From Bog-473 sp963787485 (GTDB lineage: Bacteria > Actinomycetota > Acidimicrobiia > Acidimicrobiales > RAAP-2): a stretch of 64,000 nucleotides of DNA. This document shows, one piece after another, positions 23,876-32,934 of this stretch; position 1 is the first letter of the stretch, and each line of letters begins with the position of its first letter. The position numbers and the translations under genes are program-made. Below the pieces are notes generated by a model that saw only the letters and a list, made by a program, of their open reading frames with translations, did no database searches and was not told the DNA's origin. The stretch is from assembly GCA_963787485.1 (NCBI GenBank), contig CAWBDF010000007.1, positions 744,001-808,000 on the forward strand, given 5' to 3'.

Positions 23876-26434
23876 GTGACGTGGCATGGCTGGGGAGGCA
23901 CCCGCTGGGCGGAGCTCTCGAGCAGCTACCACGACGCAACACCTGTAGGCCAAGATGGCGTCCTCACGGCGACCCTGGAGCCGTCGTTGGATGCTATGAC
24001 CCAGTTCTCCCCTGAAGATGCCAGCTACCTGGCGCACGCTTTGTGGCACGTGCCCGACACGGTCGTCATGGTGGACGTCGCGGGGAACGTGGCGTGGGCC
24101 AACCGCTCGGCCGAGCGCCTCTTCGGGGAATCCCTGCACGATTGGATCGGCAAGTCAAGCCTCTCCATGGTGCATCCGGACGACTACGAGCTCGTCCTGC
24201 ACTCACTGAGCTCCATTCAGGACAAGGAGGTCGAGGACCCGATCGAGATCCGAGTCAAGTCCCCACGGGGCTGGCGTCCGGTCGAGATCGTCGGGACGAC
24301 GGTGCCGTGGTTCGATGCCCGGGTCGTCCTCCTGTGCCTGCGTGACCTGACCGAGCGGCGACGGTTGGAAGTGGCCCGCGGGCACGAGGCGCGCTTCCAC
24401 TCCATCGTGCACAACGCCGGCTCGGTGATCCTGTTGGTGTCGCCCATCGGCACCATCGAGTCCGCGTCCGGTGCCATCACGCGGATCCTCGGACACGATC
24501 CCGAGCTGCTCGAGGGCGGTCCGCTGGCCGACATCGTCGCTGTCGAGGACCGGGGCACGTTGGCCGCCGCTCTCACCACGGCGTCGCGGGGGTCGTCGTC
24601 GGACCATCCTGTGATCTGCCGCGTCGGCCTACTCAGACACGACAGCGACACCGCTGTCCCCTTCGAGTTGAGCATCGTCGACGTCCTCGACGACCCCACG
24701 GTGCAGGGCTTCGTTATTTCGGCGCACGACGCCTCGACGCAGGTGCGCAGCGAGCGCGAGCTCAGCCAGACACTGTCACTGTTGACCGCCACGTTGGACT
24801 CCACCGGTGACGGGATCTTGGTGGTCGACCTCGACGGGAGGATCACCGGCTTCAACCACAGCTTCTCCGAGATCTGGGCCATCCCCGAAGAGTCGATGGC
24901 GGTCGGCGTCGACTCGAGCTGGCTGTTGTCCGCCATGGAGCAGCTGGCTGCCCGCGCCGACCTCTGCGCCCGGGATGACGAGTTCCGCGCCAATCACGAT
25001 CTCGAGTCCCTCGATACCCTCGAGCTGCGGGACGGGCGAGTCATAGAGCGCTACACCGGGCCGCAGCGGGTGGGTGGAGTCGTCGTGGGTCGGATCTGGA
25101 GCTTCCGTGACGTCACCGACCGAAAGCGCCTCGAGGACGAGCTGGCCTATCGCGCCTTCCACGACTCACTCACCGGGCTGGCCAACAAAGCGTTGTTCCT
25201 GGACCGCCTGGAGCACGCCCTGACCCGCAGCCAGCAGAACGGCTCACACCTCGCCGTGCTCTTCGTCGACCTCGACGACTTCAAGACCGTCAACGACAGC
25301 CTGGGCCACAGCGAGGGGGACCGACTCTTGACCCGGGTGGCCTCGATCCTGGTGGAGTGCCTGCGGCCTCTCGACACCGCGGCGCGCATGGGCGGGGACG
25401 AGTTCGCCATCCTCATTGAGGATGTCCCGTCCCATGAGGCGGTGACCGGCGTGGCCCAGCGCATCCTCGACACCCTGCGCCCGCCCATCCGGCTCGGGAC
25501 CAAGGCGGTCAGCGCGGCCGGCAGCATCGGCATCGCGTTCGACGAGGCGGCCATCACCTGCGAACAGCTCTTGCGCAACGCCGACATCGCCATGTACAAG
25601 GCCAAGTCCCACGGCAAGGACTGCTTCGAGGTCTACCGGGACGACATGCACGCGTCGGTGCTGGCCCGCATTGAGCTCGAGGACGGGCTCAAAGCCGCCA
25701 TCTTCCGCGGCGACCTGGTGACGCACTACCAGCCGATCATCCACCTGGCCACTCGACAGGTGGTCGGGTTCGAGGCGCTCGTCCGCTGGCCGCACCCGCG
25801 GGACGGACTGGTCGACCCCCGCCTCTTCGTACCCCTGGCCGAAGAGCTCGGACTCATTGAGGGGATCGACTCGTTGGTGCTCACCACGGCCTGCCGACAG
25901 GCCCGCGACTGGCGCCAGGCCCACCCGGCCGTGGCCAACCTCACCATGAGCGTGAACCTGTCGGCGGGACGGCTGACCGACCCGACCCTGTCCAACCGGA
26001 TCATCACCCAGGTGCTCGAGTGCGGCTTCGACCCCGCCGCGTTGATCGTCGAGATCACCGAGAGCGCGGCGTTGACCGATGACGACACGACGGTGCAGAA
26101 CCTGGTCGAGCTGCGCTCCCACGGGGTGCGCATCGCGCTCGACGACTTCGGTACGGGGTACTCGTCCTTCTCGCATCTCGGCCGGCTCCAGATCGACATC
26201 GTCAAGATCGACAAATCCTTCGTGCAGGCGCTGGGCGCCGACGAAGACGCCCGGAGCCTGGCTGCGGCCATGGTCCAACTGGCCGACACCCTCGGGTACC
26301 AGACCATCGCCGAAGGCGTGGAGAACGCCTCCCAGGAAGAGGCCCTCCGGGCGCTCGGTTGTGGCCTGGCACAGGGATACCACCTCGGCCGCCCTCTCGA
26401 TGCCCTGGTCGCCGGACGCCTGCTCCAGAGCTGA
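23876..26434 (+). CDS. PAS-PAS-PAS-GGDEF-EAL cyclic-di-GMP protein
   Basis: 852 aa soluble signalling protein with no membrane helix. Three PAS-like modules occupy about residues 45-155, 165-285 and 295-415 (e.g. VDVAGNVAWANRSAERLFGE; VDLDGRITGFNHSFSEIW). The GGDEF domain follows (FHDSLTGLANKALFLDRL at ~425; intact MGGDEF at ~505), then an EAL domain (FEALVRW ~631, DDFGTGYSSFSHL ~755). Both active motifs are intact, so it may make or degrade c-di-GMP. Start GTG 23876 follows AGAAGAAG; ATG 23997 is an alternative. It is a single gene between an antiporter and a lipase. Confidence 0.92.
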   Translation: MTWHGWGGTRWAELSSSYHDATPVGQDGVLTATLEPSLDAMTQFSPEDASYLAHALWHVPDTVVMVDVAGNVAWANRSAERLFGESLHDWIGKSSLSMVHPDDYELVLHSLSSIQDKEVEDPIEIRVKSPRGWRPVEIVGTTVPWFDARVVLLCLRDLTERRRLEVARGHEARFHSIVHNAGSVILLVSPIGTIESASGAITRILGHDPELLEGGPLADIVAVEDRGTLAAALTTASRGSSSDHPVICRVGLLRHDSDTAVPFELSIVDVLDDPTVQGFVISAHDASTQVRSERELSQTLSLLTATLDSTGDGILVVDLDGRITGFNHSFSEIWAIPEESMAVGVDSSWLLSAMEQLAARADLCARDDEFRANHDLESLDTLELRDGRVIERYTGPQRVGGVVVGRIWSFRDVTDRKRLEDELAYRAFHDSLTGLANKALFLDRLEHALTRSQQNGSHLAVLFVDLDDFKTVNDSLGHSEGDRLLTRVASILVECLRPLDTAARMGGDEFAILIEDVPSHEAVTGVAQRILDTLRPPIRLGTKAVSAAGSIGIAFDEAAITCEQLLRNADIAMYKAKSHGKDCFEVYRDDMHASVLARIELEDGLKAAIFRGDLVTHYQPIIHLATRQVVGFEALVRWPHPRDGLVDPRLFVPLAEELGLIEGIDSLVLTTACRQARDWRQAHPAVANLTMSVNLSAGRLTDPTLSNRIITQVLECGFDPAALIVEITESAALTDDDTTVQNLVELRSHGVRIALDDFGTGYSSFSHLGRLQIDIVKIDKSFVQALGADEDARSLAAAMVQLADTLGYQTIAEGVENASQEEALRALGCGLAQGYHLGRPLDALVAGRLLQS

Positions 26435-26479
26435 CCCGGCCGCCGGGACAGAGCGCGCCTGGCGCGAGAACATGGGGCC

Positions 26480-27381
26480 ATGCGGAGGGCGCTCACCGTG
26501 GCCCTCGGAGGTCTGTTCACTCTGAGTTCAATCGGAGTGGCCGTGTCGTCGGGAGTGTCGACGGCCGGGGCCCACACGCCCCTTCGGCCCCAGTACTACG
26601 TGTCGCTCGGTGATTCGTACTCGGTGGGCTACCAGCCCGGGCTCGGGGCGACGCGTGGCTACGCGGGCTACGTGGCGGTGCACACCCACCTGACGCTGGT
26701 CAACTTCGGCTGCGCCGGGGCCACCACGACCTCCATCCTCGACACGATCGGGTGCCCGGCCGTGTTGCCCCACACCGCGGCGCGATCCCCTACCCGACCA
26801 CGACCCAGGTCGCCGCGGCCCAGTCGTTCCTGGCCCTGCATCGGGGTCAGGTCAAGCTCATCACCGTCACCATCGGGGGAAACGACGTGACGCGGTGCGC
26901 CACGCAGGCCGATCCCGTCGGCTGCGTCACAACCGCCGCCGGCGCCGTGGGAACGAACGTCACCACGCTGGCCGGGGACCTCCGTGCCGCCGCCGGGCCC
27001 GGAGTTCCCATGGTCGGGCTGACCTATCCGGACGTGATCCTCGGCGCCTATGTGTACCCGGCGAACCCGCCGTCCGCCTCGGCCGTCGGCCTGGCGAACC
27101 TCTCGGTGACCGCATTCGAGAACCTGGTCAACCCGGCGCTGTCACGCGCCTATGCCAGCGCCTCGGGCTCGTTCGTCGACGTCACGGCGGCGACCGGCGC
27201 GTACACCTCCATGAGTCGGACGGTGCACACGAGCACCTACGGAAGCATTCCCGCCCCGGTCGCCCTGGTGTGCTCGCTCACGTGGTTCTGCGCCAAGGGC
27301 GACATCCACGCCCGCACCAACGGCTATACCCTCATCGGCCAGCTGGTGGTCGCCCGCTACCACGCCCTGACGGGTCGCTAA
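26480..27381 (+). CDS. Secreted SGNH/GDSL hydrolase, one apparent 1-bp deletion
   Basis: About 300 aa after joining two frames. Signal peptide at residues 1-33 (RRALTVALGGLFTLSSIGVA, cleavage near AGA). Block I is YVSLGDSYSVGYQPG with nucleophile Ser; FGCAGATTTSIL follows; block III is IGGNDVTRC; the C-terminal catalytic pair is in KGDIHARTNGYTLIG. Continuity needs one extra G at 26779-26781 (GG to GGG), giving HTAGAIPYPTTTQ. Secreted lipase or esterase of the actinobacterial SGNH type. Convergent with the acyl-CoA dehydrogenase gene. Confidence 0.85.
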
Positions 27382-27386
27382 GGCGC

Positions 27387-27416
27387 TCGACAACCTGGGC
27401 CGTTCGGCAACCTGGG
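27387..27416. repeat. 17-bp-period direct repeat between convergent genes
   Basis: tcgacaacctggg at 27387-27399 and tcggcaacctggg at 27404-27416, one mismatch, in the gap between the SGNH and acyl-CoA dehydrogenase stops. Confidence 0.7.
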
Positions 27417-27419
27417 GCC

Positions 27420-28598
27420 TCAGCGCAGGATCCGGCGGGCGATGGCGTGCTTGTGGACCTCGGTCGGCCCGTCGTAGAGACGAAAGCCCCTCATGTCCTG
27501 GAAGATCATGGCCACCACGGTCTCGTCGGTGACCCCGATCCCGCCCAGAACCTGCACGCAGCGGTCCGCCACCTTGAAAAGCTCCTCGGACACGAAAGCC
27601 TTGGTGATGGAGCTCTCGTGACGGCCCTTCTCCCCCCGGTCGAGCACCCAGGCGGTGTGCCAGATCGACAACCGGCACTGGGTCAGGGCGATCTCGTTGT
27701 CCGCCAGCATGAACCCGACACCTTGGTGCTGCCCGATCGGCACGCCGAAGGCGGTCCGGGTCCTGGCGTGCTCGACGGCAATCGATTGGACCCGCTCGGC
27801 CGCACCCAGCCAACGCATGCAGTGCGTCAGCCGCGCCGGGGCCAGGCGCAACTGGGCGTAGCGAAAGGCCGACCCCACCTCACCCAGGACGGCGGACTGG
27901 GGCACCACCAGGTCGTCGAAGCGGACGACGCAGTGGCCGGCGACGTAGTTGCGGTCCATGGAATTCATGACCCGCTCAATGTGAATGCCCGGATCGTCCC
28001 CGTGCGCGAGGAACAGCGTGGGTCCCGACGGTCCTGACGACGCCGACCCCTCGGACACCACGTTGGCCATGACGATCCACGTCTGGGCCCCGTTCGCCCC
28101 GGTGATGAGCCACTTGAGCCCGTTGATCCGATACGAACCACCGTCGAAGGTGGCGGTCGACAGCAGCTGGCCCGGGTCCGAGCCGGCGCCACCGGGCTCG
28201 GTCATGGCAAACGCCGAGCGAGCTCGCCCGTCAATGAGCGGCCGCAGGAACTCCTCCTGTTGCTCTTCGGTGGCGACCCGCGCCAGGAGGTACATGTTCC
28301 CCTCGTCCGGCGCAGCACAGTTCATGGCCACGGGCCCGAGCGTCGACCATCCCGCCGCGGCGAACACGATGGACTGGTCGCGGTGCGAGAACGCCATCCC
28401 GCCGAAGTGACGTGGCGCCTGCAGGGTCAGCAGGCCGGCCTCCCCGGCCAGCCCGATCAGCTCCTGGCGCAACTCGTCGGTGGGGCCGTGCTGGGTGAGC
28501 CGTGGGTCACGCTCGTAGGGGACGATCCGGTCGGCGACGAAGGCGCGCACCTTGGCCGCTAGCTCGGCGATGTCGGGGGGGATGTCGAAGTCGATCAC
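27420..28598 (-). CDS. Acyl-CoA dehydrogenase, ACAD10/11 (LvaC)-like
   Basis: 392 aa FAD enzyme, from GTG 28598 (AAAGG eight bases upstream). ACAD features: RSAFAMTEPGGAGSD (flavin loop), YRINGLKWLITGANGA, and the C-terminal VLGGIGVTDETV and RLYDGPTEVHKHAIARRIL. CAAPDEGNMYLL and ARLTHCMRWLG resemble the ACAD10/11 subgroup, which acts after an APH-type kinase on hydroxyacyl-CoAs. The gene directly upstream, 20 bp away, is such a kinase. It is last in a five-gene minus-strand operon. An ordinary beta-oxidation dehydrogenase remains possible. Confidence 0.9.
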   Translation of the reverse strand: MIDFDIPPDIAELAAKVRAFVADRIVPYERDPRLTQHGPTDELRQELIGLAGEAGLLTLQAPRHFGGMAFSHRDQSIVFAAAGWSTLGPVAMNCAAPDEGNMYLLARVATEEQQEEFLRPLIDGRARSAFAMTEPGGAGSDPGQLLSTATFDGGSYRINGLKWLITGANGAQTWIVMANVVSEGSASSGPSGPTLFLAHGDDPGIHIERVMNSMDRNYVAGHCVVRFDDLVVPQSAVLGEVGSAFRYAQLRLAPARLTHCMRWLGAAERVQSIAVEHARTRTAFGVPIGQHQGVGFMLADNEIALTQCRLSIWHTAWVLDRGEKGRHESSITKAFVSEELFKVADRCVQVLGGIGVTDETVVAMIFQDMRGFRLYDGPTEVHKHAIARRILR

Positions 28599-28618
28599 GC
28601 CGGGTACCTTTCCACACC

Positions 28619-29719
28619 TCACCCGACCGGCAGGGTGTCGACGGTCCACTCCATCACGGCTTTGGCCATGTCGTTGAACGACGCGTACTCAGGGTCCGAC
28701 AGTGCCCCGCGCTCGAACTTCACGTACATCTGCTGCCACACCACGGCCAGCCGGAAGCGGGCCAGCGTCACATGGAACGGCAGGTCGCGCGTCGACGTCA
28801 CCGCCGGCAGCCTCGCGACCCGGGCGTACGCCGCGACCACCTCGTCGCGGGTGGGAAAGTCCGGCTCGAGCGACGGCACCTGTCTCAGCTCGTGCACCTC
28901 GGCCGGATCCCCGGCCTCGACCCAATAGGACAACAGCACGGCGAGGTCGAAGAGGGGGTCCCCCCGGGTGGCCATGTCCCAGTCCACGACCGCCACAGGC
29001 TCGAGAGTCTCGGCCCCGACGAGCACGTTGTCGAACTTGAGGTCGCCGTGGAGCAGCGCCACACGTGTCGCCGTCGGCACGGACGCCCGCAGATACCGCA
29101 GAATGGGCCCGGTCGCGCCGGGCTCGTCACCGCCGAAGGCCACTGCGCTCCGCCGGGCCCACCCCTCGACTTGCCGGTCGAGGAACCCCTCGGGTCTCCC
29201 GAGATCGCCCAGACCCACGGCGCCCGGGTCGAGCGCGTGCAACGAGGCCATGGTTTCGACCAACTGCGCCGTCAGACGCCGGCCGATCTCCGGACCACCA
29301 CGCTGACGGATCTCCGGCGGCACCTCGCCACCGATGGCCCGACCCTCTCGATACTCGAGCAGCTGGAACGGGACCCCGATGACCCCGTCGTCCTGACAGA
29401 ACGCCAGGGCATGGGGGGCGAGCGGGAAGTGGTCGGCCAGGCGACTGAGCACCCGAAACTCCCGCGCCATGTCGTTGGAGCCCTCCCCAGTCGGGCCGTC
29501 GGGGGGGCGCCGGAACACCACGGGGCCACCGTCCACCGACACCACGTAGTTGAGGTTGGCCAGTCCGCTGGCGAACTGGCGGGGTGGCACCTCCTCGTCG
29601 AGGTACCGCCCGGCGGAGGACGCCAACCACCTCGAGACCCGGCCCCAGTCCTGGGGCACCACGTCGCCGGCGGGGCGGAACACCCCTTCGACGTCGCCAG
29701 GCCCGGTCGGGTCAGGCAC
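28619..29719 (-). CDS. APH-family kinase-like protein (ACAD10/11 kinase or LvaA type)
   Basis: 366 aa phosphotransferase-family protein. Catalytic loop LLHGDLKFDNVLV (Brenner motif, HGDxxxxN) lies at about residues 215-227 and the metal site VVDWDMATRGDPLFDLA at about 240-256; the N-lobe is FASGLANLNYVVSVDGGPVVFRRPP. This subgroup is the partner of ACAD-type dehydrogenases: fused in mammalian ACAD10/11 and separate as LvaA in Pseudomonas putida, where it phosphorylates 4-hydroxyacyl-CoA. The adjacent ACAD supports such a role. It overlaps the SnoaL-like gene by 8 bp. Confidence 0.88.
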   Translation of the reverse strand: MPDPTGPGDVEGVFRPAGDVVPQDWGRVSRWLASSAGRYLDEEVPPRQFASGLANLNYVVSVDGGPVVFRRPPDGPTGEGSNDMAREFRVLSRLADHFPLAPHALAFCQDDGVIGVPFQLLEYREGRAIGGEVPPEIRQRGGPEIGRRLTAQLVETMASLHALDPGAVGLGDLGRPEGFLDRQVEGWARRSAVAFGGDEPGATGPILRYLRASVPTATRVALLHGDLKFDNVLVGAETLEPVAVVDWDMATRGDPLFDLAVLLSYWVEAGDPAEVHELRQVPSLEPDFPTRDEVVAAYARVARLPAVTSTRDLPFHVTLARFRLAVVWQQMYVKFERGALSDPEYASFNDMAKAVMEWTVDTLPVG

Positions 29720-30242
29720 TCCCCTCTCCGGAACCGAAGAAGGCGTACGAGGGATCGCTCCGATCCCGTGTCCCGCCGGCGATCGGCCCCAGGGACGGCG
29801 TCGCCGACGCCGGGAGCACCTCCACGGCGTCGTTGACGACGAGGCGATGGATGATCTTCCACTGGCCGTCGCGACGTTCGAACCGGTCGAGATAGCGAGT
29901 CAGGCTCTGCAGCCGGCGCCCGTCCTTCATGACGTGCGAGCCCACGGAGTACGACTCGCCGGCCGCGGTGTCCCCGTCGACCTCAATCAGCTGGGTCCCG
30001 ATCTGGTGGTTGGTCGACTGCATCCCCTCCCGCAGCGATGCCACCAGGTCTTCGCCGATGGCCTCGCCCTTGAGCTCCTGTCCGGATCGTTCGTCTCGCG
30101 CGTCGGGGTGGTAGGCCGAGCTGACCAGATCCGCATCGAGCCGATCGCACCCGCGGCAGTACCGCATGACCACCTCCCGGATGGCCTGCTTGTCGAGGAG
30201 TTCTTGCACCGCGGGATCGCGATGCGTCCTGACCTCGGACAT
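29712..30242 (-). CDS. SnoaL-like (NTF2-fold) protein
   Basis: 176 aa. The cone-shaped NTF2 fold starts with LLDKQAIREVVMRYCRGCDRLD, then HQIGTQLIEVDGDTAAGESY and RYLDRFERRDGQWKIIHR. The arrangement matches SnoaL_4-type proteins found as small hydrolyase/isomerase or accessory subunits in aromatic, steroid and lipid catabolic clusters. The ATG shares one base with the SDR stop (TGATG), and its 3' end overlaps the kinase gene, so the trio is coupled. Its C-terminal ~30 residues are Gly/Ser-rich and probably flexible. Reaction unknown. Confidence 0.85.
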   Translation of the reverse strand: MSEVRTHRDPAVQELLDKQAIREVVMRYCRGCDRLDADLVSSAYHPDARDERSGQELKGEAIGEDLVASLREGMQSTNHQIGTQLIEVDGDTAAGESYSVGSHVMKDGRRLQSLTRYLDRFERRDGQWKIIHRLVVNDAVEVLPASATPSLGPIAGGTRDRSDPSYAFFGSGEGSA

Positions 30243-31102
30243 CAGTGGGGATCTCCCATCTTGATGTAGGTCCCCGCGTCGACGCTCAGCTCCTCACCGG
30301 TCATGAACCGGGACTCGTCCGAGGCCAGGAACAGGACCACGTTCGAAATGTCGATCGGCTGAATGTAAGGCACGGGCATGGCGGTCATGGCCGAGAATGC
30401 CGGCATGACGTCGTCGAGGGTCGGGTTCTCGACGTCCGGACGGAAGACGGCGTAGATGCCCACGTTGTGAAGCAGATGGGTGTCGCAGTTGAACGGGTGG
30501 ACCGTGTTGACCCGGATCGAACGCGGGGCCAGAGCCACGGCGTACTGCTCAACGAGGCTCGGGATGGTCGTCTTAGCCCAGCCGTAGCCCGCACCTCCCG
30601 GACCCATGGTGGGATTGTCGAAGGTCTTCGGCATCTTGGCCGCCAGCGACCCGGTCACGATGATCGATCCGCCCGCGGACAGGTGCGGGATGGAGACGGC
30701 GACGGTGTTCATCACCCCGATCATGTTCACGTCGATGACGTCGACGAGGTCCATGGGGTCCGGCTCCCCCATGGCGAAGGGCAGGATCCCGGCGTTGGCC
30801 ACCACCACGTCGAGGTGCCCCAGGGCGCCCACGCCGCCGTCGACCGCCTCGCGGAGCTCCCGGCGTTCCCGCACGTCCGCTTGCACGGCGTGCACGCTCC
30901 GACCGAGCTCCTTGACCCCGCGCTCGGTCTCGGCCAGGTCGTCCGGGGTCGCCATGGGGTAGGGCACCGAGTCCATCTGCCCGCAGATGTCGACGGCGAT
31001 GATGTCGGCACCTTCCCTGGCCATCGCCAGCGCGTGGCTCCGACCCTGTCCGCGGGCTGCCCCCGTGACGAAGGCCACCTTGCCTTCAAGACGTCCTGCC
31101 AC
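30242..31102 (-). CDS. Mycofactocin-type SDR oxidoreductase
   Basis: 286 aa short-chain dehydrogenase. Rossmann motif TGAARGQGRSHA and the insertion after beta-2 (DICGQMDSVPYPMATPDDLAET) are hallmarks of the mycofactocin-coupled group, which holds NAD(H) tightly and passes electrons to mycofactocin. Other motifs are NAG in VANAGILPF, Ser in IVTGSLA and the catalytic pair YGWAK. It starts with a GTG behind GGGGG. It is the second gene of the amidohydrolase operon, separated from the amidohydrolase by a 156-bp gap containing a 15-bp tandem repeat. Probably oxidises a hydroxy intermediate of the pathway. Confidence 0.9.
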   Translation of the reverse strand: MAGRLEGKVAFVTGAARGQGRSHALAMAREGADIIAVDICGQMDSVPYPMATPDDLAETERGVKELGRSVHAVQADVRERRELREAVDGGVGALGHLDVVVANAGILPFAMGEPDPMDLVDVIDVNMIGVMNTVAVSIPHLSAGGSIIVTGSLAAKMPKTFDNPTMGPGGAGYGWAKTTIPSLVEQYAVALAPRSIRVNTVHPFNCDTHLLHNVGIYAVFRPDVENPTLDDVMPAFSAMTAMPVPYIQPIDISNVVLFLASDESRFMTGEELSVDAGTYIKMGDPH

Positions 31103-31151
31103 CGTCGTCCCCCTTTTCTCGGGTGCACCCCATCTCTCGTGTGCACAATTT

Positions 31152-31196
31152 CCTTGGCCGCATGTTCCTTGGCCGCATGTGTCTTGGCCGCATGTC
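31152..31196. repeat. 15-bp tandem repeat (3 copies)
   Basis: ccttggccgcatgtt at 31152-31166, then copies at 31167-31181 and 31182-31196 differing in one or two bases. Lies in the gap between the amidohydrolase and SDR genes, 5' of the SDR. Confidence 0.95.
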
Positions 31197-31258
31197 CAAA
31201 AGGACCCTATCGCCGCACCGGGCAGTCGCCCAGGCGTCCGGTCGGTCGGCGCGACCGA

Positions 31259-32656
31259 CTACGCGGCGGCACCGCCGATGCTCACCAGGTCCTCCTGCAA
31301 CATGACCTCGGTCTGGGGCAACTTCTCGTCCCCCTCTGGGGGCTTGGAGAACCCGCACCGCCGGTTCAGGTGCTCGAGGAGCTCGGCATCGACGTCGAGC
31401 TCCGAGCGCAGGACGTCTCGAGGCGCCAAGCCGATTCGCGCCACCCCCTCGTCCAGCCACGCACCGTCCAACCCGAGGAACGAGGCCAGGTTCTCCCCCA
31501 GCAGGAGCCGCACCTCGCGCTCGGGCACTCCGACGAACAGGGCCCGCAGATACTCCTTGGTGTTCGGCCACGTGCTCTCGGTGTGCGGATAGTCGCGCCC
31601 GAAGGCCATCCTCTCCACACCGATTTCGCCGCGCATGTCGATCTCCGAGCGGTGCATGAACGAGAGCCCGACCATGCAGTTGCTGGGCCAGTACTCGCTC
31701 GGTCGTCGCTGCCCGGGCACCTGACCGCGGTGCTCTTCGAAGACGGCGTCGAGCCGGCCGAGCAACGCGGGCAGCCAGTCGGCGCGCATCTCGGTGAACA
31801 TGACCTTCAACCCCGGATGGCGGTCGAACACGCCGCCAAGGGAGAGCTGCCAGATCGGCCGGCGCGACTTGAGGTCGCCGAAGATCCCCTTGTCGTTGAA
31901 GAGGCCCTTCTGCAGTTCCGCCGCCAGGTCCAGATCGGTGCCCCCCGCCGCCTTCACGGCTCGGTCGGCCGCCTGGACTGCTCCCAACGTGACGCCGGGC
32001 TCGAACCCGTAGCCGGCGTGCACGATGAGGGGCAGGTCGAGGTCCTCGCACAGCGACCAAATCGGGTCCCACCACTCGTCGGACAGCGGTGGCTGATCCG
32101 GGTGCGCCGTGAACCCCGGCAGATAGCTGCCCGTGAAGCCGTGCTCGGCGGCCCAGGCGAGCTCCCGCATCGTCACGTCGCGATCGAGGCAACGCCCGAC
32201 CGCCGCCACCAAGAGGAACCGGTCCTGCCCCCCGAAGATGTCGCAGAGCCACCGGTTGAAGCCGCGCACGCCCGCCTCGGCGACGTCGGGCGGGTAGTTC
32301 GCGTTGGAGATGTTGTAGAAGAGGTCACAGGCGCGGAAGTAGCCGTGGAAAATGAACTCGGCGGCGACACTCTCACGGTCCATCTCGCCGAGCCGGACCT
32401 CCGCGTCCCAGGCGCCGGCCCAGCGGCCGTCCCGGTAACGGTGCTCGCGGTCGAACACTTCGTAGCCGTCGTGCGCGTCGGTAGAGCCCAGCCCCAATTG
32501 GAGATCGTTCATCGTCCCCGTGGCCCGGGTGAACACCTCGTTCTCCTCGGCCAGCTGGGGTAGGAGCTCGTGGTAGCGCTTCTCGAGGTACGTCGGCCAC
32601 AGCTCGGTCGGCATGGTCGCATGGCCGTCGGCCGACACGATCAGTAGGTTGTCCAT
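31259..32656 (-). CDS. Amidohydrolase-family (Amidohydro_2) metal hydrolase/decarboxylase
   Basis: 465 aa TIM-barrel enzyme from ATG 32656 (GGGAGGGAG just upstream). Metal-site motifs: N-terminal SADGHAT (DxH), mid-barrel LIVHAGYG, and late FGRDYPHTESTWPNT. FMHRSEIDMR and KVMFTEMRADWLPALL are shared with the paralogues at 32932 and 57478. The family includes ring-cleaving hydrolases and ACMSD/gamma-resorcylate-type decarboxylases. It heads the minus-strand catabolic operon and is divergent from a paralogue, so both may share the 275-bp control region. Substrate unknown. Confidence 0.88.
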   Translation of the reverse strand: MDNLLIVSADGHATMPTELWPTYLEKRYHELLPQLAEENEVFTRATGTMNDLQLGLGSTDAHDGYEVFDREHRYRDGRWAGAWDAEVRLGEMDRESVAAEFIFHGYFRACDLFYNISNANYPPDVAEAGVRGFNRWLCDIFGGQDRFLLVAAVGRCLDRDVTMRELAWAAEHGFTGSYLPGFTAHPDQPPLSDEWWDPIWSLCEDLDLPLIVHAGYGFEPGVTLGAVQAADRAVKAAGGTDLDLAAELQKGLFNDKGIFGDLKSRRPIWQLSLGGVFDRHPGLKVMFTEMRADWLPALLGRLDAVFEEHRGQVPGQRRPSEYWPSNCMVGLSFMHRSEIDMRGEIGVERMAFGRDYPHTESTWPNTKEYLRALFVGVPEREVRLLLGENLASFLGLDGAWLDEGVARIGLAPRDVLRSELDVDAELLEHLNRRCGFSKPPEGDEKLPQTEVMLQEDLVSIGGAAA

Positions 32657-32892
32657 GACTCCCTCCCGTGGGGGATCCGCCGCGCATGGTTCCCCAGGAG
32701 AGATCCAACCATGGGCACGGCATCGGGACAAGCCCCGCGATCCGTCGACCAGTCGTGCCCCGACCACACACCGTCTACCCCGTCCGAGGCGGCGCGCCGT
32801 CAGGGCCCCCTGGTAGCCTGACGTCGCGTTCCTCCCAGGGTGGCGGTCCACGGTCGCTGCTGACGCACGTTGGAGGGACCGAGGGAATCCCG

Positions 32893-32934
32893 GGGAGGGA
32901 AACCCAGGGAGGGCAACCCAGGGAGGGCAACATG
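32893..32934. repeat. 14-bp tandem repeat forming the ribosome site of the next gene
   Basis: gggagggaaaccca at 32893-32906, gggagggcaaccca at 32907-32920 and gggagggcaacatg at 32921-32934. The last copy contains the ATG at 32932 and places GGGAGGG in the Shine-Dalgarno position, so three tandem ribosome-binding motifs precede one start. Confidence 0.95.
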
